Source: Candidimonas humi
GTDB lineage: Bacteria > Pseudomonadota > Gammaproteobacteria > Burkholderiales > Burkholderiaceae_B
Direction of reading: 5' to 3'
NCBI RefSeq assembly: GCF_019166065.1
Contig: NZ_JAHTBN010000004.1
Span: forward strand, 124,001 to 188,000
Length of the DNA: 64,000 nt
A program made the translations under genes and the position numbers. Shown here in pieces: positions 26,942-36,683 of the stretch (position 1 is its first letter; each line of letters opens with the position of its first letter). The notes under the pieces were generated by a model. It ran no database searches. It saw only the letters and a list, made by a program, of their open reading frames with translations, and had not been told where the DNA came from.

Positions 26942-27603
26942 CTAGGCCGCCGAGGCGCGCGCGAAGGCGTCGATCAGCGGCTGCAGCTCGGCGGCGCGGG
27001 TTTTCAGCGAGGCCTGGTTGACGATCAGGCGGGAGGATATCGGCACGATTTCTTCCACGGCCACCAGGTTGTTGGCCTTGAGCGTGCCGCCGGTGGACAC
27101 CAGGTCGACGATGGCGTCGGCCAGCCCCACCAGGGGCGCCAGTTCCATCGAGCCGTACAGCTTGATCAGGTCGACATAGACGCCCTTGGCGGCGAAGTGC
27201 TCGCGCGCGGCCTGCACGTATTTGGTGGCCACGCGCAGGCGCGAACCCTGGCGCACCGCGGCCTCATAGTCGAAGCCCTGGCGCACCGCCACGCACAGGC
27301 GGCATTTGGCGATATTCAGGTCTACCGGCTGGTACAGGCCGCCCGGATGCTGGGCCGCATGCTCGAACAGCACGTCCTTGCCGGCGATGCCGAAATCGGC
27401 GGCGCCGTACTGCACGTAGGTGGGCACGTCGGAGGCGCGCACGATGATCAGGCGCAGGCCGGGGTCGCTGGTGGGCAGGATCAGCTTGCGCGAGGATTCG
27501 GGGTTTTCGGCGACCTCGATGCCGGCCGCGGCCAGCAGCGGCATGGTTTCGTCGAAGATGCGCCCCTTGGACAGCGCCAGGGTGAGAGGAGTGGACGGCG
27601 CGC

Positions 27604-27607
<4 letters not shown>
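26942..27607 (-). CDS. hisG: ATP phosphoribosyltransferase, short form
   Basis: 221 aa. It condenses ATP with PRPP, the committed and feedback-controlled first step of histidine synthesis. This is the short form that lacks the C-terminal regulatory domain and normally needs HisZ; no hisZ is in the window. Motifs are [33 protein letters not shown] (in two parts) and the PRPP loop [15 protein letters not shown]. The ATG at 27607 overlaps the murA stop. Confidence 0.96.
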
Positions 27608-28864
<1,257 letters not shown>

Positions 28865-28872
<8 letters not shown>

Positions 28873-29113
28873 TGATGCCGCCCTGGTATTCGCCGGGCGT
28901 CAGGGTGCGCATCGACAGGGCGTGGATCTCGGCCTTCATGCGTTCGCCCAGCGCGGCATAGACGAGCTGGTGGCGCGCGATCAGGCGCTTGCCCTCGAAG
29001 TCGGGGCTGACGATCACGGCCTCGAAGTGGGAGCCGTCGCCGCGCACTTCGAGGTGCTCGCAGTTCAGCCCCTGGGAAATATATTCGCTTACTTGTTCGG
29101 GAGTAGGCAGCAT
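28865..29113 (-). CDS. BolA/IbaG-family protein
   Basis: 82 aa. BolA-type proteins work with monothiol glutaredoxins in Fe-S or iron handling; the IbaG branch is the one usually found before murA. The class II KH-like fold is visible in [20 protein letters not shown], then [19 protein letters not shown] and [12 protein letters not shown]. The conserved His in the RHQLVYAAL helix is present. The start at 29113 gives the normal family length; the frame is open further upstream over the neighbouring gene. Confidence is high on family, lower on the exact subfamily. Confidence 0.92.
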
Positions 29114-29118
29114 GGCTG

Positions 29119-29973
29119 TTAGTTCCGTAGTTTGTAGCCCGAGGCCAGCAGCCGCAGGGTGCAGACGCTCAGGGCGATGAATACGCCGCACACCACCGCC
29201 AGGCTGTGCCAGGGCGAGACGTCGGATATCGCGAAGAAGCCGTAGCGAAAGCCGTCGATGGTGTAGAAGATGGGATTCCAGCGCGATACCGCCTGCCAGA
29301 AGGGCGGCAGGCTGTGTATCGAGTAGAACACGCCCGACAGGAAAGTGGCGGGCATGATGAGGAAATTCTGGAAGGCCGCGAGATGGTCGAATTTCTCGGA
29401 CCACAGGCCGGCGATGATGCCCAGGTTGGCCAGGATGCCGCAGGACAGCACCGCGAAGATCAGCACCCAGGCGGCGTGCGCCGCCGGCAGCGGAATGAAG
29501 AACAGCGCCACCAGCCAGACACAGGCGCCGACGCTCAGGCCGCGCGTGACCGAGGCCAGCAGGTAGGCGCCGAAGATCTCGCGGTGCGACATCGGCGGCA
29601 GCAATATGAACACCAGGTTGCCGGTGATGCGGCTCTGGATCAGCGACGAGGACGCATTGGCGAACGAGTTCTGCAGCATGCTCATCATCATCAGCCCCGG
29701 GATCAGGAACGATGTGTAGGGCACAGTGCCGTAGACATGGACGCGGTTCTGCAGCACATGGGCGAAGACCAGCAGGTACAGCAGCGCGGTGAGCACCGGC
29801 GCGGCTATGGTCTGGAAGCCCACCTTCCAGAAGCGCATGAGTTCCTTGCGCAGCAAGGTCGGGAAGCCCGAGCCCATGTCGGCGCGGGCCTGCAGGATGG
29901 GCACGCCGTTTGCGGGCGGCGCCGCGGAGACGCCCGGCGCGCGGTCTTCTTGCTGTGACACGGACGCGTTCAT
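29119..29973 (-). CDS. ABC-2 type transporter permease (YadH-like)
   Basis: 284 aa with six hydrophobic segments, e.g. TIAAPVLTALLYLLVFAHVL and SLAVVCGVFIALSVCTLRLL. The conserved FLIPGLMMMSMLQNSFANAS and the FLSGVFYSIHSLPPFWQ loop place it with the YadH/NodJ-type ABC-2 permeases. Substrate unknown. It overlaps the ATPase gene by 4 bp. The pair sits in the mla-bolA-murA neighbourhood, which suggests an envelope-related export role, but this is inferred. Confidence 0.88.
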   Translation of the reverse strand: MNASVSQQEDRAPGVSAAPPANGVPILQARADMGSGFPTLLRKELMRFWKVGFQTIAAPVLTALLYLLVFAHVLQNRVHVYGTVPYTSFLIPGLMMMSMLQNSFANASSSLIQSRITGNLVFILLPPMSHREIFGAYLLASVTRGLSVGACVWLVALFFIPLPAAHAAWVLIFAVLSCGILANLGIIAGLWSEKFDHLAAFQNFLIMPATFLSGVFYSIHSLPPFWQAVSRWNPIFYTIDGFRYGFFAISDVSPWHSLAVVCGVFIALSVCTLRLLASGYKLRN

Positions 29974-30767
29974 GCCAGCACCTCCAGCGGCGTGTCGTCG
30001 TGCATGATGCGCACGAAGGCGTCCTCGAGGTCGACGCCGCCGAAGCGGGCCAGCAGCGCCTGCGTCGTGTCCAGGGCCACGATGCGGCCGCGCTTGAGCA
30101 TGGCCACGCGGCCGCACAATGCCTCGGCCTCTTCCAGGTAGTGCGTGGTCAGCAGCACGGTATGGCCGGCCTTGTTCAGGCGCGAGATGAATTCCCAGAG
30201 GGTGCGCCGCAGGTCGACGTCCACGCCCGCCGTGGGCTCGTCCAGGATGATGACGGGCGGGCGGTGCACTAGGGCCTGAGCGACCAGCACGCGGCGCTTC
30301 ATGCCGCCGGACAGCGAGCGCATGTTCGAGTCGGCCTTGTCCGACAGGCCCAGGTTGAAGAGGATCTCGTCTATCCAGTCGTCGTTGTGGCGCAGCCCGA
30401 AATAGCCCGACTGGATGCGCAGGGTCTCGCGCACCGTGAAGAATGGGTCGTAGACGAGTTCCTGCGGCACCACGCCGAGCGAACGCCGGCTTTGCCGGTA
30501 GTCGGCCACCACGTCGTAGCCGCAGATGCTGGCCTTGCCGGACGAGGCGCGCGCCAGGCCCGCCAGGATGGAGATCAGCGTGGTCTTGCCCGCACCGTTG
30601 GGGCCCAGCAGGCCGAAGAATTCACCGTGCTCGACACTGAGGCTGACGTCGGTCAAGGCCCGGAAGCCCTGCGCCGGCGGCTGGCCGGGGGAGAGCAGCC
30701 TTTTCCAGGCCGGGCGGCGCTGCGCGCGGTAGGTTTTGGAGATACGGTCTAGGGTGAGGGCGGACAT
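29970..30767 (-). CDS. ABC transporter ATP-binding protein (YadG-like)
   Basis: 265 aa. Walker A LLGPNGAGKTTLISIL, signature SLSGGMKRRVLVAQALVH, Walker B VIILDEPTAGVDVDLR and the switch His (LLTTHYLEEAEAL) are complete. It forms an exporter with the following permease. The gene is 144 bp downstream of mlaC, with a GC-rich hairpin in that gap, so it may be a separate transcript from the mla operon. Confidence 0.92.
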   Translation of the reverse strand: MSALTLDRISKTYRAQRRPAWKRLLSPGQPPAQGFRALTDVSLSVEHGEFFGLLGPNGAGKTTLISILAGLARASSGKASICGYDVVADYRQSRRSLGVVPQELVYDPFFTVRETLRIQSGYFGLRHNDDWIDEILFNLGLSDKADSNMRSLSGGMKRRVLVAQALVHRPPVIILDEPTAGVDVDLRRTLWEFISRLNKAGHTVLLTTHYLEEAEALCGRVAMLKRGRIVALDTTQALLARFGGVDLEDAFVRIMHDDTPLEVLA

Positions 30768-30858
30768 AGGCGACGGAAAGCCTGGCCGGGGTGCGAGGCC
30801 AAGCTGGTCATTATATAAGGCTGCGGCGTGGCGGGCCCGAAGCGCCGCCCGGCGCCCC

Positions 30859-30886
30859 GCCCGCTCGACCCGCGGGCCGAGCGGGC
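30859..30886. terminator. GC-rich hairpin between mlaC and the ABC exporter
   Basis: Stem gcccgctcg (30859-30867) / cgagcgggc (30878-30886) with a 10-nt loop that is itself partly self-complementary. There is no U-tract on either strand, so it is at best a weak or factor-assisted terminator, or an mRNA-stability element. Confidence 0.5.
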
Positions 30887-30911
30887 CGGATGCCGGCTTG
30901 CGGGCGGGGGT

Positions 30912-31568
30912 TCAGCGGTTGCGCTGGTTCAGGGCCTGGATCAGCCCGTCTATGCCGTTTTGCGAGATCTGCTCGGAGAACTGGTTGCGATAGTTCTGGA
31001 TGAGCCAGATGCCTTCGACGTTCAGGTCGTAGATCTTCCAGCCTTGCGGCGTTTTTTCGAGCCGGTAGTCGACGCCCACGGCCGGCGCGTTGCCGCGCGA
31101 GAACTGGGAGTGGACCACCACGTCGTCGGCCTTGGGATCGCCGCGGAACGGCGCGATCGACAGGGATGTCTGGGACGTCACCTTGCTCAGCGCGCCGCTG
31201 TAGGTGCGGATCAGGGTGCCCTTGAAGGCCTGCACCAGTTGCTGTTGCTGTTGCGGCGTGGCCTGGCGCCAGTAGCGTCCGGCCGCCAGGCGCGTGGTCT
31301 TGGTCAGGTCGACGTAGGGCAGCAGGTATTTGTCGACGAGCTGGTTGATTTCGGCGAGATCGCCCTGGCGCGCCTTGGCCGATTGCTTGAGCGCTTCCAG
31401 TGCGTTATTGCCTACCGTCTGCACGAACTCGTTGGGTGGGCTGTTGGGGTTGACCGGCTGTTCGGCCCTGGCGGCCGCGCCGAACAGCCCCAGGCCGAGC
31501 AGCATGCCGGCGGCGATGACGCGCCGCAGAGCGGCGCCGGGAAGAGACTGTGTTTCCACAAAAAACAT
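30912..31568 (-). CDS. mlaC: Phospholipid-binding periplasmic shuttle MlaC
   Basis: 218 aa. MlaC carries phospholipids between the outer-membrane MlaA complex and the inner-membrane MlaFEDB transporter. A signal peptide (VIAAGMLLGLGLFGAAARA) precedes the family core: DLTKTTRLAAGRYWRQATPQ, GTLIRTYSGALSK, VDYRLEKTPQGWKIYDLNVEG, and a C-terminal SEQISQNGIDGLIQAL. It is 24 bp downstream of mlaA. Older names for this family are Ttg2D and toluene-tolerance protein. Confidence 0.95.
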   Translation of the reverse strand: MFFVETQSLPGAALRRVIAAGMLLGLGLFGAAARAEQPVNPNSPPNEFVQTVGNNALEALKQSAKARQGDLAEINQLVDKYLLPYVDLTKTTRLAAGRYWRQATPQQQQQLVQAFKGTLIRTYSGALSKVTSQTSLSIAPFRGDPKADDVVVHSQFSRGNAPAVGVDYRLEKTPQGWKIYDLNVEGIWLIQNYRNQFSEQISQNGIDGLIQALNQRNR

Positions 31569-31592
31569 ATGGGCTCCTGTAGCCTGGCAGGC

Positions 31593-32453
31593 TTACTTGG
31601 AAGGCGTGCCGGGTCGGCCCGCCGTGTCGGCGGGCTTGGCCGGCGGTTGCGCGGATGGCGCCGCGTCGTCGGAATAGTCCGGCAGGGGTTCGTCCGAATA
31701 ATCCGGCAGGGTGGCCGTGCCGGTCTTGTTGCGGCGGCTGTCCACCATGGCCTTGCGCCGCTGCAGGTAGGCGTCGCGGATGAAGCTGTAGCGGTCCAGG
31801 GCCACCCGGTCGACCAGCTTGTCGGCATCGAGCAGGCTGGCGCGCATGTCGATGAACTTCATGGCGGTCAGCGTGTTGCGCAGCGGTACATTGTCTTCGA
31901 CGCCGGTGGCGCTGTACATGCCCCAATAGCCGGCCACGTCGCCCGCCCAGCCGGCGGTGTCGCGCACGGTGCTGGGTCCGAGCAGGGGCAGCACGACATA
32001 CGGGCCGGACTTCAGGCCCCATACGCCCAGGGTGGTGCCGAAATCGTTCTGGATGCGCCGCGAGCCGTTCATGGAGGCCACGTCGATACAGCCGCCCAGG
32101 CCCATGGTGGAATTGAACATCACCCGGCCCAGGGTATTGACGAAATCGGCGCCCCGGCCCTGGATGAAGCTGTTGAAGGCCGACCAGACGTCGGCCACGT
32201 TGTTGAACATGTTGTGGATGCAGGTCTGCACCGGCTGCGGGGTCAGCGCGGCGTAGCCCGAGGCAACCGGCTTGAGCAGCGCACGGTCGACCGTGTCGTT
32301 GAACTTGAACATGCTGCGGTTGTAGCTTTCCCAGGGGTCGTGGGGATTGGGATGGGGCACGCTGGTGCAACCCGCCGCCAGGGCCGTCAAGGCCAGCGCG
32401 GGAACCAGGCGCCCCAGGCGTGGGGCCGGTATGCGGAACATATAAGGCTTCAT
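31593..32453 (-). CDS. mlaA: Outer-membrane lipid asymmetry lipoprotein MlaA (VacJ)
   Basis: 286 aa. MlaA removes mislocalised phospholipids from the outer leaflet. The signal ends in lipobox LAAGC; the mature protein begins with the family hallmark DPWESYNRSMFKFNDTVDRA. Further matches are FNSTMGLGGCIDVAS, FGTTLGVWGLKSGPYVVLP and LGPSTVRDTAG. The C-terminal tail contains two YSDEPLPDYSDDAAP-like acidic units and is low complexity. The start at 32453 gives a compact lipoprotein signal. Confidence 0.95.
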   Translation of the reverse strand: MKPYMFRIPAPRLGRLVPALALTALAAGCTSVPHPNPHDPWESYNRSMFKFNDTVDRALLKPVASGYAALTPQPVQTCIHNMFNNVADVWSAFNSFIQGRGADFVNTLGRVMFNSTMGLGGCIDVASMNGSRRIQNDFGTTLGVWGLKSGPYVVLPLLGPSTVRDTAGWAGDVAGYWGMYSATGVEDNVPLRNTLTAMKFIDMRASLLDADKLVDRVALDRYSFIRDAYLQRRKAMVDSRRNKTGTATLPDYSDEPLPDYSDDAAPSAQPPAKPADTAGRPGTPSK

Positions 32454-32490
32454 TGTTGGAATTTGTCGATTAGTCTGACTTATGGCCATT

Positions 32491-33012
32491 TTACGGTTTT
32501 GCGGCTGGCGCAGCGGGTGCGGCGCCTTGTGACGAGCCGCTGGCACTGCCTTGCTTGTCGGCCGAGTTGTACAGGAATTTGCTGATCAGTTCTTCGAGCA
32601 CGACGGCGCTTTGCGTGTACTTGATCTGGCTGTCTTGCCCCAGCATCTTGTCGTCGCCCCCGGGGGTCAGGCCCACGTACTGTTCTCCGAGCAGGCCGGA
32701 GGTCAGGATCGAGGCCGAGGAATCGTCGGGAAACTGGTAGGGCTTGTCGATGCTGAGCGTGGCCACCGCCTGGAAGCGCTGGTTGTCGAAGCTGATGCCC
32801 GCCACGCGGCCGACCACCACGCCGCTGCTCTTGACCGGCGCGCGCACCTTCAGGCCGCCGATATTGTCGAAGCGCGCCTGCACCTGGTAGGTGGGGGTGA
32901 AGGAAAACGAGCTCAGGTTGCCGGCGCGCAGCGCCAGGAAGACCAGGGCAATAATGCCCAGCAGTACGAACAACCCTACCCAGAAATCGGTTTTCTCTCG
33001 CGTCTCGTTCAT
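32491..33012 (-). CDS. mlaD: MCE-domain substrate-binding subunit MlaD
   Basis: 173 aa. One N-terminal transmembrane helix (FWVGLFVLLGIIALVFLAL) is followed by a single MCE domain (YQVQARFDNIGGLKVRAPVK to the SGLLGEQYVGLTPGG loop). MlaD hexamers sit on the permease and hand lipids to MlaC. An Ala/Pro-rich tail ends the protein. It lies between mlaE (169 bp upstream) and mlaA (37 bp downstream). Confidence 0.95.
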   Translation of the reverse strand: MNETREKTDFWVGLFVLLGIIALVFLALRAGNLSSFSFTPTYQVQARFDNIGGLKVRAPVKSSGVVVGRVAGISFDNQRFQAVATLSIDKPYQFPDDSSASILTSGLLGEQYVGLTPGGDDKMLGQDSQIKYTQSAVVLEELISKFLYNSADKQGSASGSSQGAAPAAPAAKP

Positions 33013-33181
33013 GATGAATAGCCTTGATCGTTCCCGCGCCCAGCGGCGGCTAGGTTGCGCCGTCCGTCGGACATTTTCGATTTGAAATCAATCATCTTCA
33101 GTATCCTGCCAGTTGTTCGTGGCGCCGCGGCCGCCGGCCCCGGAGCCGCTACGATCCGCCCGCGATCCGCCCGAGCCCGCG

Positions 33182-33970
33182 TCAATTGCTGAACATCAGC
33201 GCGGTCATCAGGAAATCCAGCCCCAGCACCACCAGGGCGCCGCTGACCACGGTGCGCGTCGTGGCGCGCGCCACGCCGTCCGGGGTCGGCACCGAGTTCC
33301 AGCCCTGGTACAGCGCGATCAGGGTCACCGCCACGCCGAACACCACGCTCTTGAGCACGCCGTTGGCGATGTCGTTGAAGACGTCCACGCCGTTCTGCAT
33401 CTGCGACCAGAAGGCCCCCGCGTCGATGCCGATCAGTTCGACCCCGACGAACCAGCCGCCCAGGATGCCCACCATGGAAAATACCGCTGCCAGTATCGGC
33501 ATGGCGATGACGCCGCCCCAGAAACGCGGTACCAGCACGCGGCGTATCGGGTCTACCGCCATGACTTCCATGGCGGCGAGCTGCTCGCCCGCCTTCATGA
33601 GGCCGATTTCGGCGGTAAGCGAAGTACCCGCGCGGCCCGCATAGAGCAGGGCGGTGACCACCGGCCCCAGCTCGCGCGTCAGCGACAGGGCGACCAGCAG
33701 CCCCAGGGCTTCTTCCGAGCCGTAGCGGTTCAGTGTGTAATAACCCTGCAGGCCCAGCACGAAGCCTACGAACAGCCCCGAGACGGCGATGATCAGCAGC
33801 GAATAATTGCCGATGAAGTGTATCTGTTGGGACACCAGGCGCGGGCGCCGCAGGGCCGCGCCGCTGCGGGCGAGCAGGGTGGCGAGCAGGCGTGCATAGG
33901 CTCCCAGGCCCAGGATGCATGTGCGCACCCAGCCGCCCAGGCCGGCGATCGGACGGGTAATGGCATTCAT
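33182..33970 (-). CDS. mlaE: Lipid ABC transporter permease MlaE
   Basis: 262 aa, integral inner membrane. The MlaE/YrbE family core is clear: [66 protein letters not shown] and the C-terminal [10 protein letters not shown]. The gene follows mlaF by 82 bp. Confidence 0.95.
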   Translation of the reverse strand: MNAITRPIAGLGGWVRTCILGLGAYARLLATLLARSGAALRRPRLVSQQIHFIGNYSLLIIAVSGLFVGFVLGLQGYYTLNRYGSEEALGLLVALSLTRELGPVVTALLYAGRAGTSLTAEIGLMKAGEQLAAMEVMAVDPIRRVLVPRFWGGVIAMPILAAVFSMVGILGGWFVGVELIGIDAGAFWSQMQNGVDVFNDIANGVLKSVVFGVAVTLIALYQGWNSVPTPDGVARATTRTVVSGALVVLGLDFLMTALMFSN

Positions 33971-34052
33971 CGGCCTGCCCTCCGGGAGCCGGGCGCCGGC
34001 TTGCCCGCTGCGGGCATCGCATGCCCCAGGGATTCGCGCGCGACGATGTTCT

Positions 34053-34886
34053 TCATGGGCGGCCTCCGTGTGCGCTCATCCAGGCCCGGAACGCATCGGT
34101 CTCGGGGTAATTGAAGGCGATCGGGCCGTCGGGGGCGCCGTCTATGAACTGGCGCACATAGCTGTCGTCGGACGAGGACAGCCCGTCCGGCGTGCCGCTG
34201 GCGATCAGCCGCCCCTGGCCCACCATATAGACCTGGTCCGCAATGGCGAAAGACTCGGCGACATCGTGAGTGATCAGTACCGAGGCGCAATTCAGCCTGT
34301 CGGTGAGGGTGCGGATGAGCTGGGCCGCTATGCCCAGCGAAATCGGGTCCAGCCCGGCGAAGGGCTCGTCAAACAGCACCAGTTCGGGCTCGAGCACGAT
34401 GGCGCGCGCCAGGGCGACGCGCCGCGCCATGCCGCCGGAAATCTCCGACACCTTGAGATGCGCGGCGGCGCGCAGGCCCACGGCGTCCAGCTTGTCCAGC
34501 ACTTTGCGCAGGATTTCGGCTTCCGGGTCGCGGGTGAGCTCGCGCAAGGGGAAGGCCACGTTCTCGAAGACGTTCAGGTCGGTGAACAGGGCGCCCTGCT
34601 GGAACAGCACGCCCATGCGCTGGCGCAGCCCGCGCAGGGCTTCGCCCGAGGCGGCGGCCACGTCCTGGCCAAAGGCCTCGATACGGCCGGCCAGCGGCGC
34701 GATCTGGCCCGTGGCCGCGCGCAGCATGGTGGTCTTGCCCGAGCCGGAGCCGCCCATGACAGCCACGACCTGGCCGCGCCGCACCTCGATGTCGAGGTCG
34801 CGCAACACAGTGAAACCTTTGTAGCCCAGGGTCACGCCGATGAAGCGCAGAACGGCCTGGGAGGGGTCGTTCTTGCCTGCAGTCAA
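34053..34886 (-). CDS. mlaF: Lipid ABC transporter ATPase MlaF
   Basis: 277 aa. Walker [16 protein letters not shown], signature [16 protein letters not shown], Walker [18 protein letters not shown] and switch His ([13 protein letters not shown]) are complete. The [11 protein letters not shown] wording is characteristic of MlaF. It is the first gene of mlaFEDAC. A gene for the STAS subunit MlaB, which normally stabilises MlaF, was not found anywhere in the operon. Confidence 0.95.
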   Translation of the reverse strand: MTAGKNDPSQAVLRFIGVTLGYKGFTVLRDLDIEVRRGQVVAVMGGSGSGKTTMLRAATGQIAPLAGRIEAFGQDVAAASGEALRGLRQRMGVLFQQGALFTDLNVFENVAFPLRELTRDPEAEILRKVLDKLDAVGLRAAAHLKVSEISGGMARRVALARAIVLEPELVLFDEPFAGLDPISLGIAAQLIRTLTDRLNCASVLITHDVAESFAIADQVYMVGQGRLIASGTPDGLSSSDDSYVRQFIDGAPDGPIAFNYPETDAFRAWMSAHGGRP

Positions 34887-35207
34887 AGAATGCGCCTGTA
34901 TAGGTATATGGGGGTGCGTGTCATTGCGGAAGCCGAAGCCGTCTGAATGCCCGTGGAAACGTCGTCGGGACGGGCCGCGGCGGGTCGAAAGTATGGCATT
35001 GTATCGCGGGTCGCTGCCGCGGCAGCAAATTCGACTCTCATGGTAACCCGGCGGCGTTCGGAGATCGTTTCAAAATGTAGGCGCCCGATTTTTCGGAGCC
35101 GCAATTTTCCCGAATCGGCCCGCGCGGCGGCCGTGGGCCCGGGCCCTGCATAAACGCAAACCGGCTGCCCTGGGGCAGCCGGCCGGCGAGTTGGAGCGTG
35201 GGCGGGC
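34887..35207. promoter_or_regulatory. Intergenic region upstream of mlaF, downstream of gltD
   Basis: A 321-bp gap. The gltD terminator is at its right end. A candidate minus-strand promoter has a -35-like TTGCTG (35028-35023) and a -10-like TACAAT (35003-34998), with a spacer of about 19 bp. A perfect 14-bp palindrome gctgccgcggcagc (35013-35026) overlaps it and could be an operator. I see no gene. Confidence 0.4.
35149..35182 (-). terminator. Intrinsic terminator of gltBD
   Basis: 10-bp arms ccggctgccc (35161-35170) and gggcagccgg (35173-35182), which must open slightly to form a loop. On the minus strand the hairpin is followed by TTTGCGTTTATG. It lies 25 bp past the gltD stop. Confidence 0.82.
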
Positions 35208-36671
35208 TTACCTGGGCAGGGTGGTCGAGCCCATCAGGTATTCGTCGATCGCCCTGGCGCACTGGCGCCCTTCGCGGATGGCCCACACCACCAGCGACTG
35301 GCCGCGCCGCATGTCGCCGGCGGCGAAGACCTTGTCGACGCTGCTGCGGTAGTCCAGGGTGTTGGCGCGCGCATTGCCGCGGGCGTCGAGCTCGATGCCG
35401 AAGGCGTCCAGCACGTTCTTGACCGGCGACACGAAGCCCATGGCCAGCAGCACCAGGTCGGCGGGCAGTTCGAACTGCGAGCCTTCGACCTCGCGCATGC
35501 GGGTCTGGCCGGTGGTCTCGTCCTTGTACCACTCGAGCCGCGCGGCAATCAGCTTTTCGACCTTGCCGCCCTTGCCTTCGAAAGACTTGGTGGTCACCGA
35601 CCAGTCGCGCTCGCAGCCTTCCTCGTGCGAGGACGAGGTGCGCAGCTTGGCCGGCCAGTACGGCCAGGTCAGGTCCTTGTTTTCCTGGTCGGGCAGCCGG
35701 GGCATGAGTTCGAACTGGGTGACCGACGCGGCGCCCTGGCGGTTGCTGGTGCCTACGCAGTCCGAGCCGGTATCGCCGCCGCCGATCACGATGACGTGCT
35801 TGCCCTTGGCCAGGGTCTGGCGGGCCACCTGGTCGCCCGCGTCCACCTTGTTTTGCTGGCGCAGGAAGTCCATGGCGAAATGCACGCCCTTGAGCTCGCG
35901 TCCCGGCACGGGCAGGTCGCGCGGGTTCTCGGCCCCGCCGGTCAGCGCGATGGCGTCGAATTCGGCTTGCAGGGATTCGGGCGTGCGCACCGTCAGCCCA
36001 TCCTCGGCGTGGGCCGGATCGCCCACGTAGGTCGAGGGGCAGAATTCCACCCCTTCGGCTTCCATCTGGGTCAGGCGCCGGTCTATGTGGGATTTTTCCA
36101 GCTTGAAGTCGGGGATGCCGTAGCGCAGCAGGCCGCCGATGCGGTTGCTCTTCTCGAACAGCGTCACGGAATGGCCGGCGCGCGCCAGTTGCTGGGCGCA
36201 GGCCAGCCCCGCGGGGCCGGAGCCCACCACGGCGACCTTCTTGCCGGTCTTTTTCTTGGGCGGCTGCGGGACTACCCAGCCTTCGGCCCAGCCCTTGTCG
36301 ATGATGAAGTGCTCGATGGACTTGATGCCCACCGCGTCGTCATTGATATTGAGCGTACAGGCCGCCTCGCAGGGCGCGGGGCAGATGCGCCCGGTGAATT
36401 CCGGGAAGTTGTTGGTCGAGTGCAGGGTGTCCAGCGCCTGGCGCCATTGCCCCTTGTAGACCAGGTCGTTCCAGTCGGGAATGACGTTGTTGACCGGACA
36501 GCCGTTGCTGCAGAACGGGATGCCGCAGTCCATGCAGCGCGCGCCCTGGACCTTGGCCTCGTCGTCGGTAAGAGTGTGTACGAATTCGCGCCAGTTCTTG
36601 AGGCGCTTCTGCGGCGCCTCGGTAGCTTCCTTGATGCGCCGGAATTCCATAAAGCCGGTAATCTTGCCCAT
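35208..36671 (-). CDS. gltD: Glutamate synthase (NADPH) small subunit
   Basis: 487 aa. It passes electrons from NADPH through FAD and Fe-S clusters to the large subunit. The N-terminal cysteine-rich domain has [15 protein letters not shown] and [11 protein letters not shown], the [4Fe-4S] motifs. FAD and NADPH Rossmann loops are [19 protein letters not shown] and [15 protein letters not shown]. The end of the FAD domain includes [18 protein letters not shown]. It is 12 bp downstream of gltB and ends at a clear terminator. Confidence 0.97.
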   Translation of the reverse strand: MGKITGFMEFRRIKEATEAPQKRLKNWREFVHTLTDDEAKVQGARCMDCGIPFCSNGCPVNNVIPDWNDLVYKGQWRQALDTLHSTNNFPEFTGRICPAPCEAACTLNINDDAVGIKSIEHFIIDKGWAEGWVVPQPPKKKTGKKVAVVGSGPAGLACAQQLARAGHSVTLFEKSNRIGGLLRYGIPDFKLEKSHIDRRLTQMEAEGVEFCPSTYVGDPAHAEDGLTVRTPESLQAEFDAIALTGGAENPRDLPVPGRELKGVHFAMDFLRQQNKVDAGDQVARQTLAKGKHVIVIGGGDTGSDCVGTSNRQGAASVTQFELMPRLPDQENKDLTWPYWPAKLRTSSSHEEGCERDWSVTTKSFEGKGGKVEKLIAARLEWYKDETTGQTRMREVEGSQFELPADLVLLAMGFVSPVKNVLDAFGIELDARGNARANTLDYRSSVDKVFAAGDMRRGQSLVVWAIREGRQCARAIDEYLMGSTTLPR

Positions 36672-36683
36672 GTTGTTCTGTCC

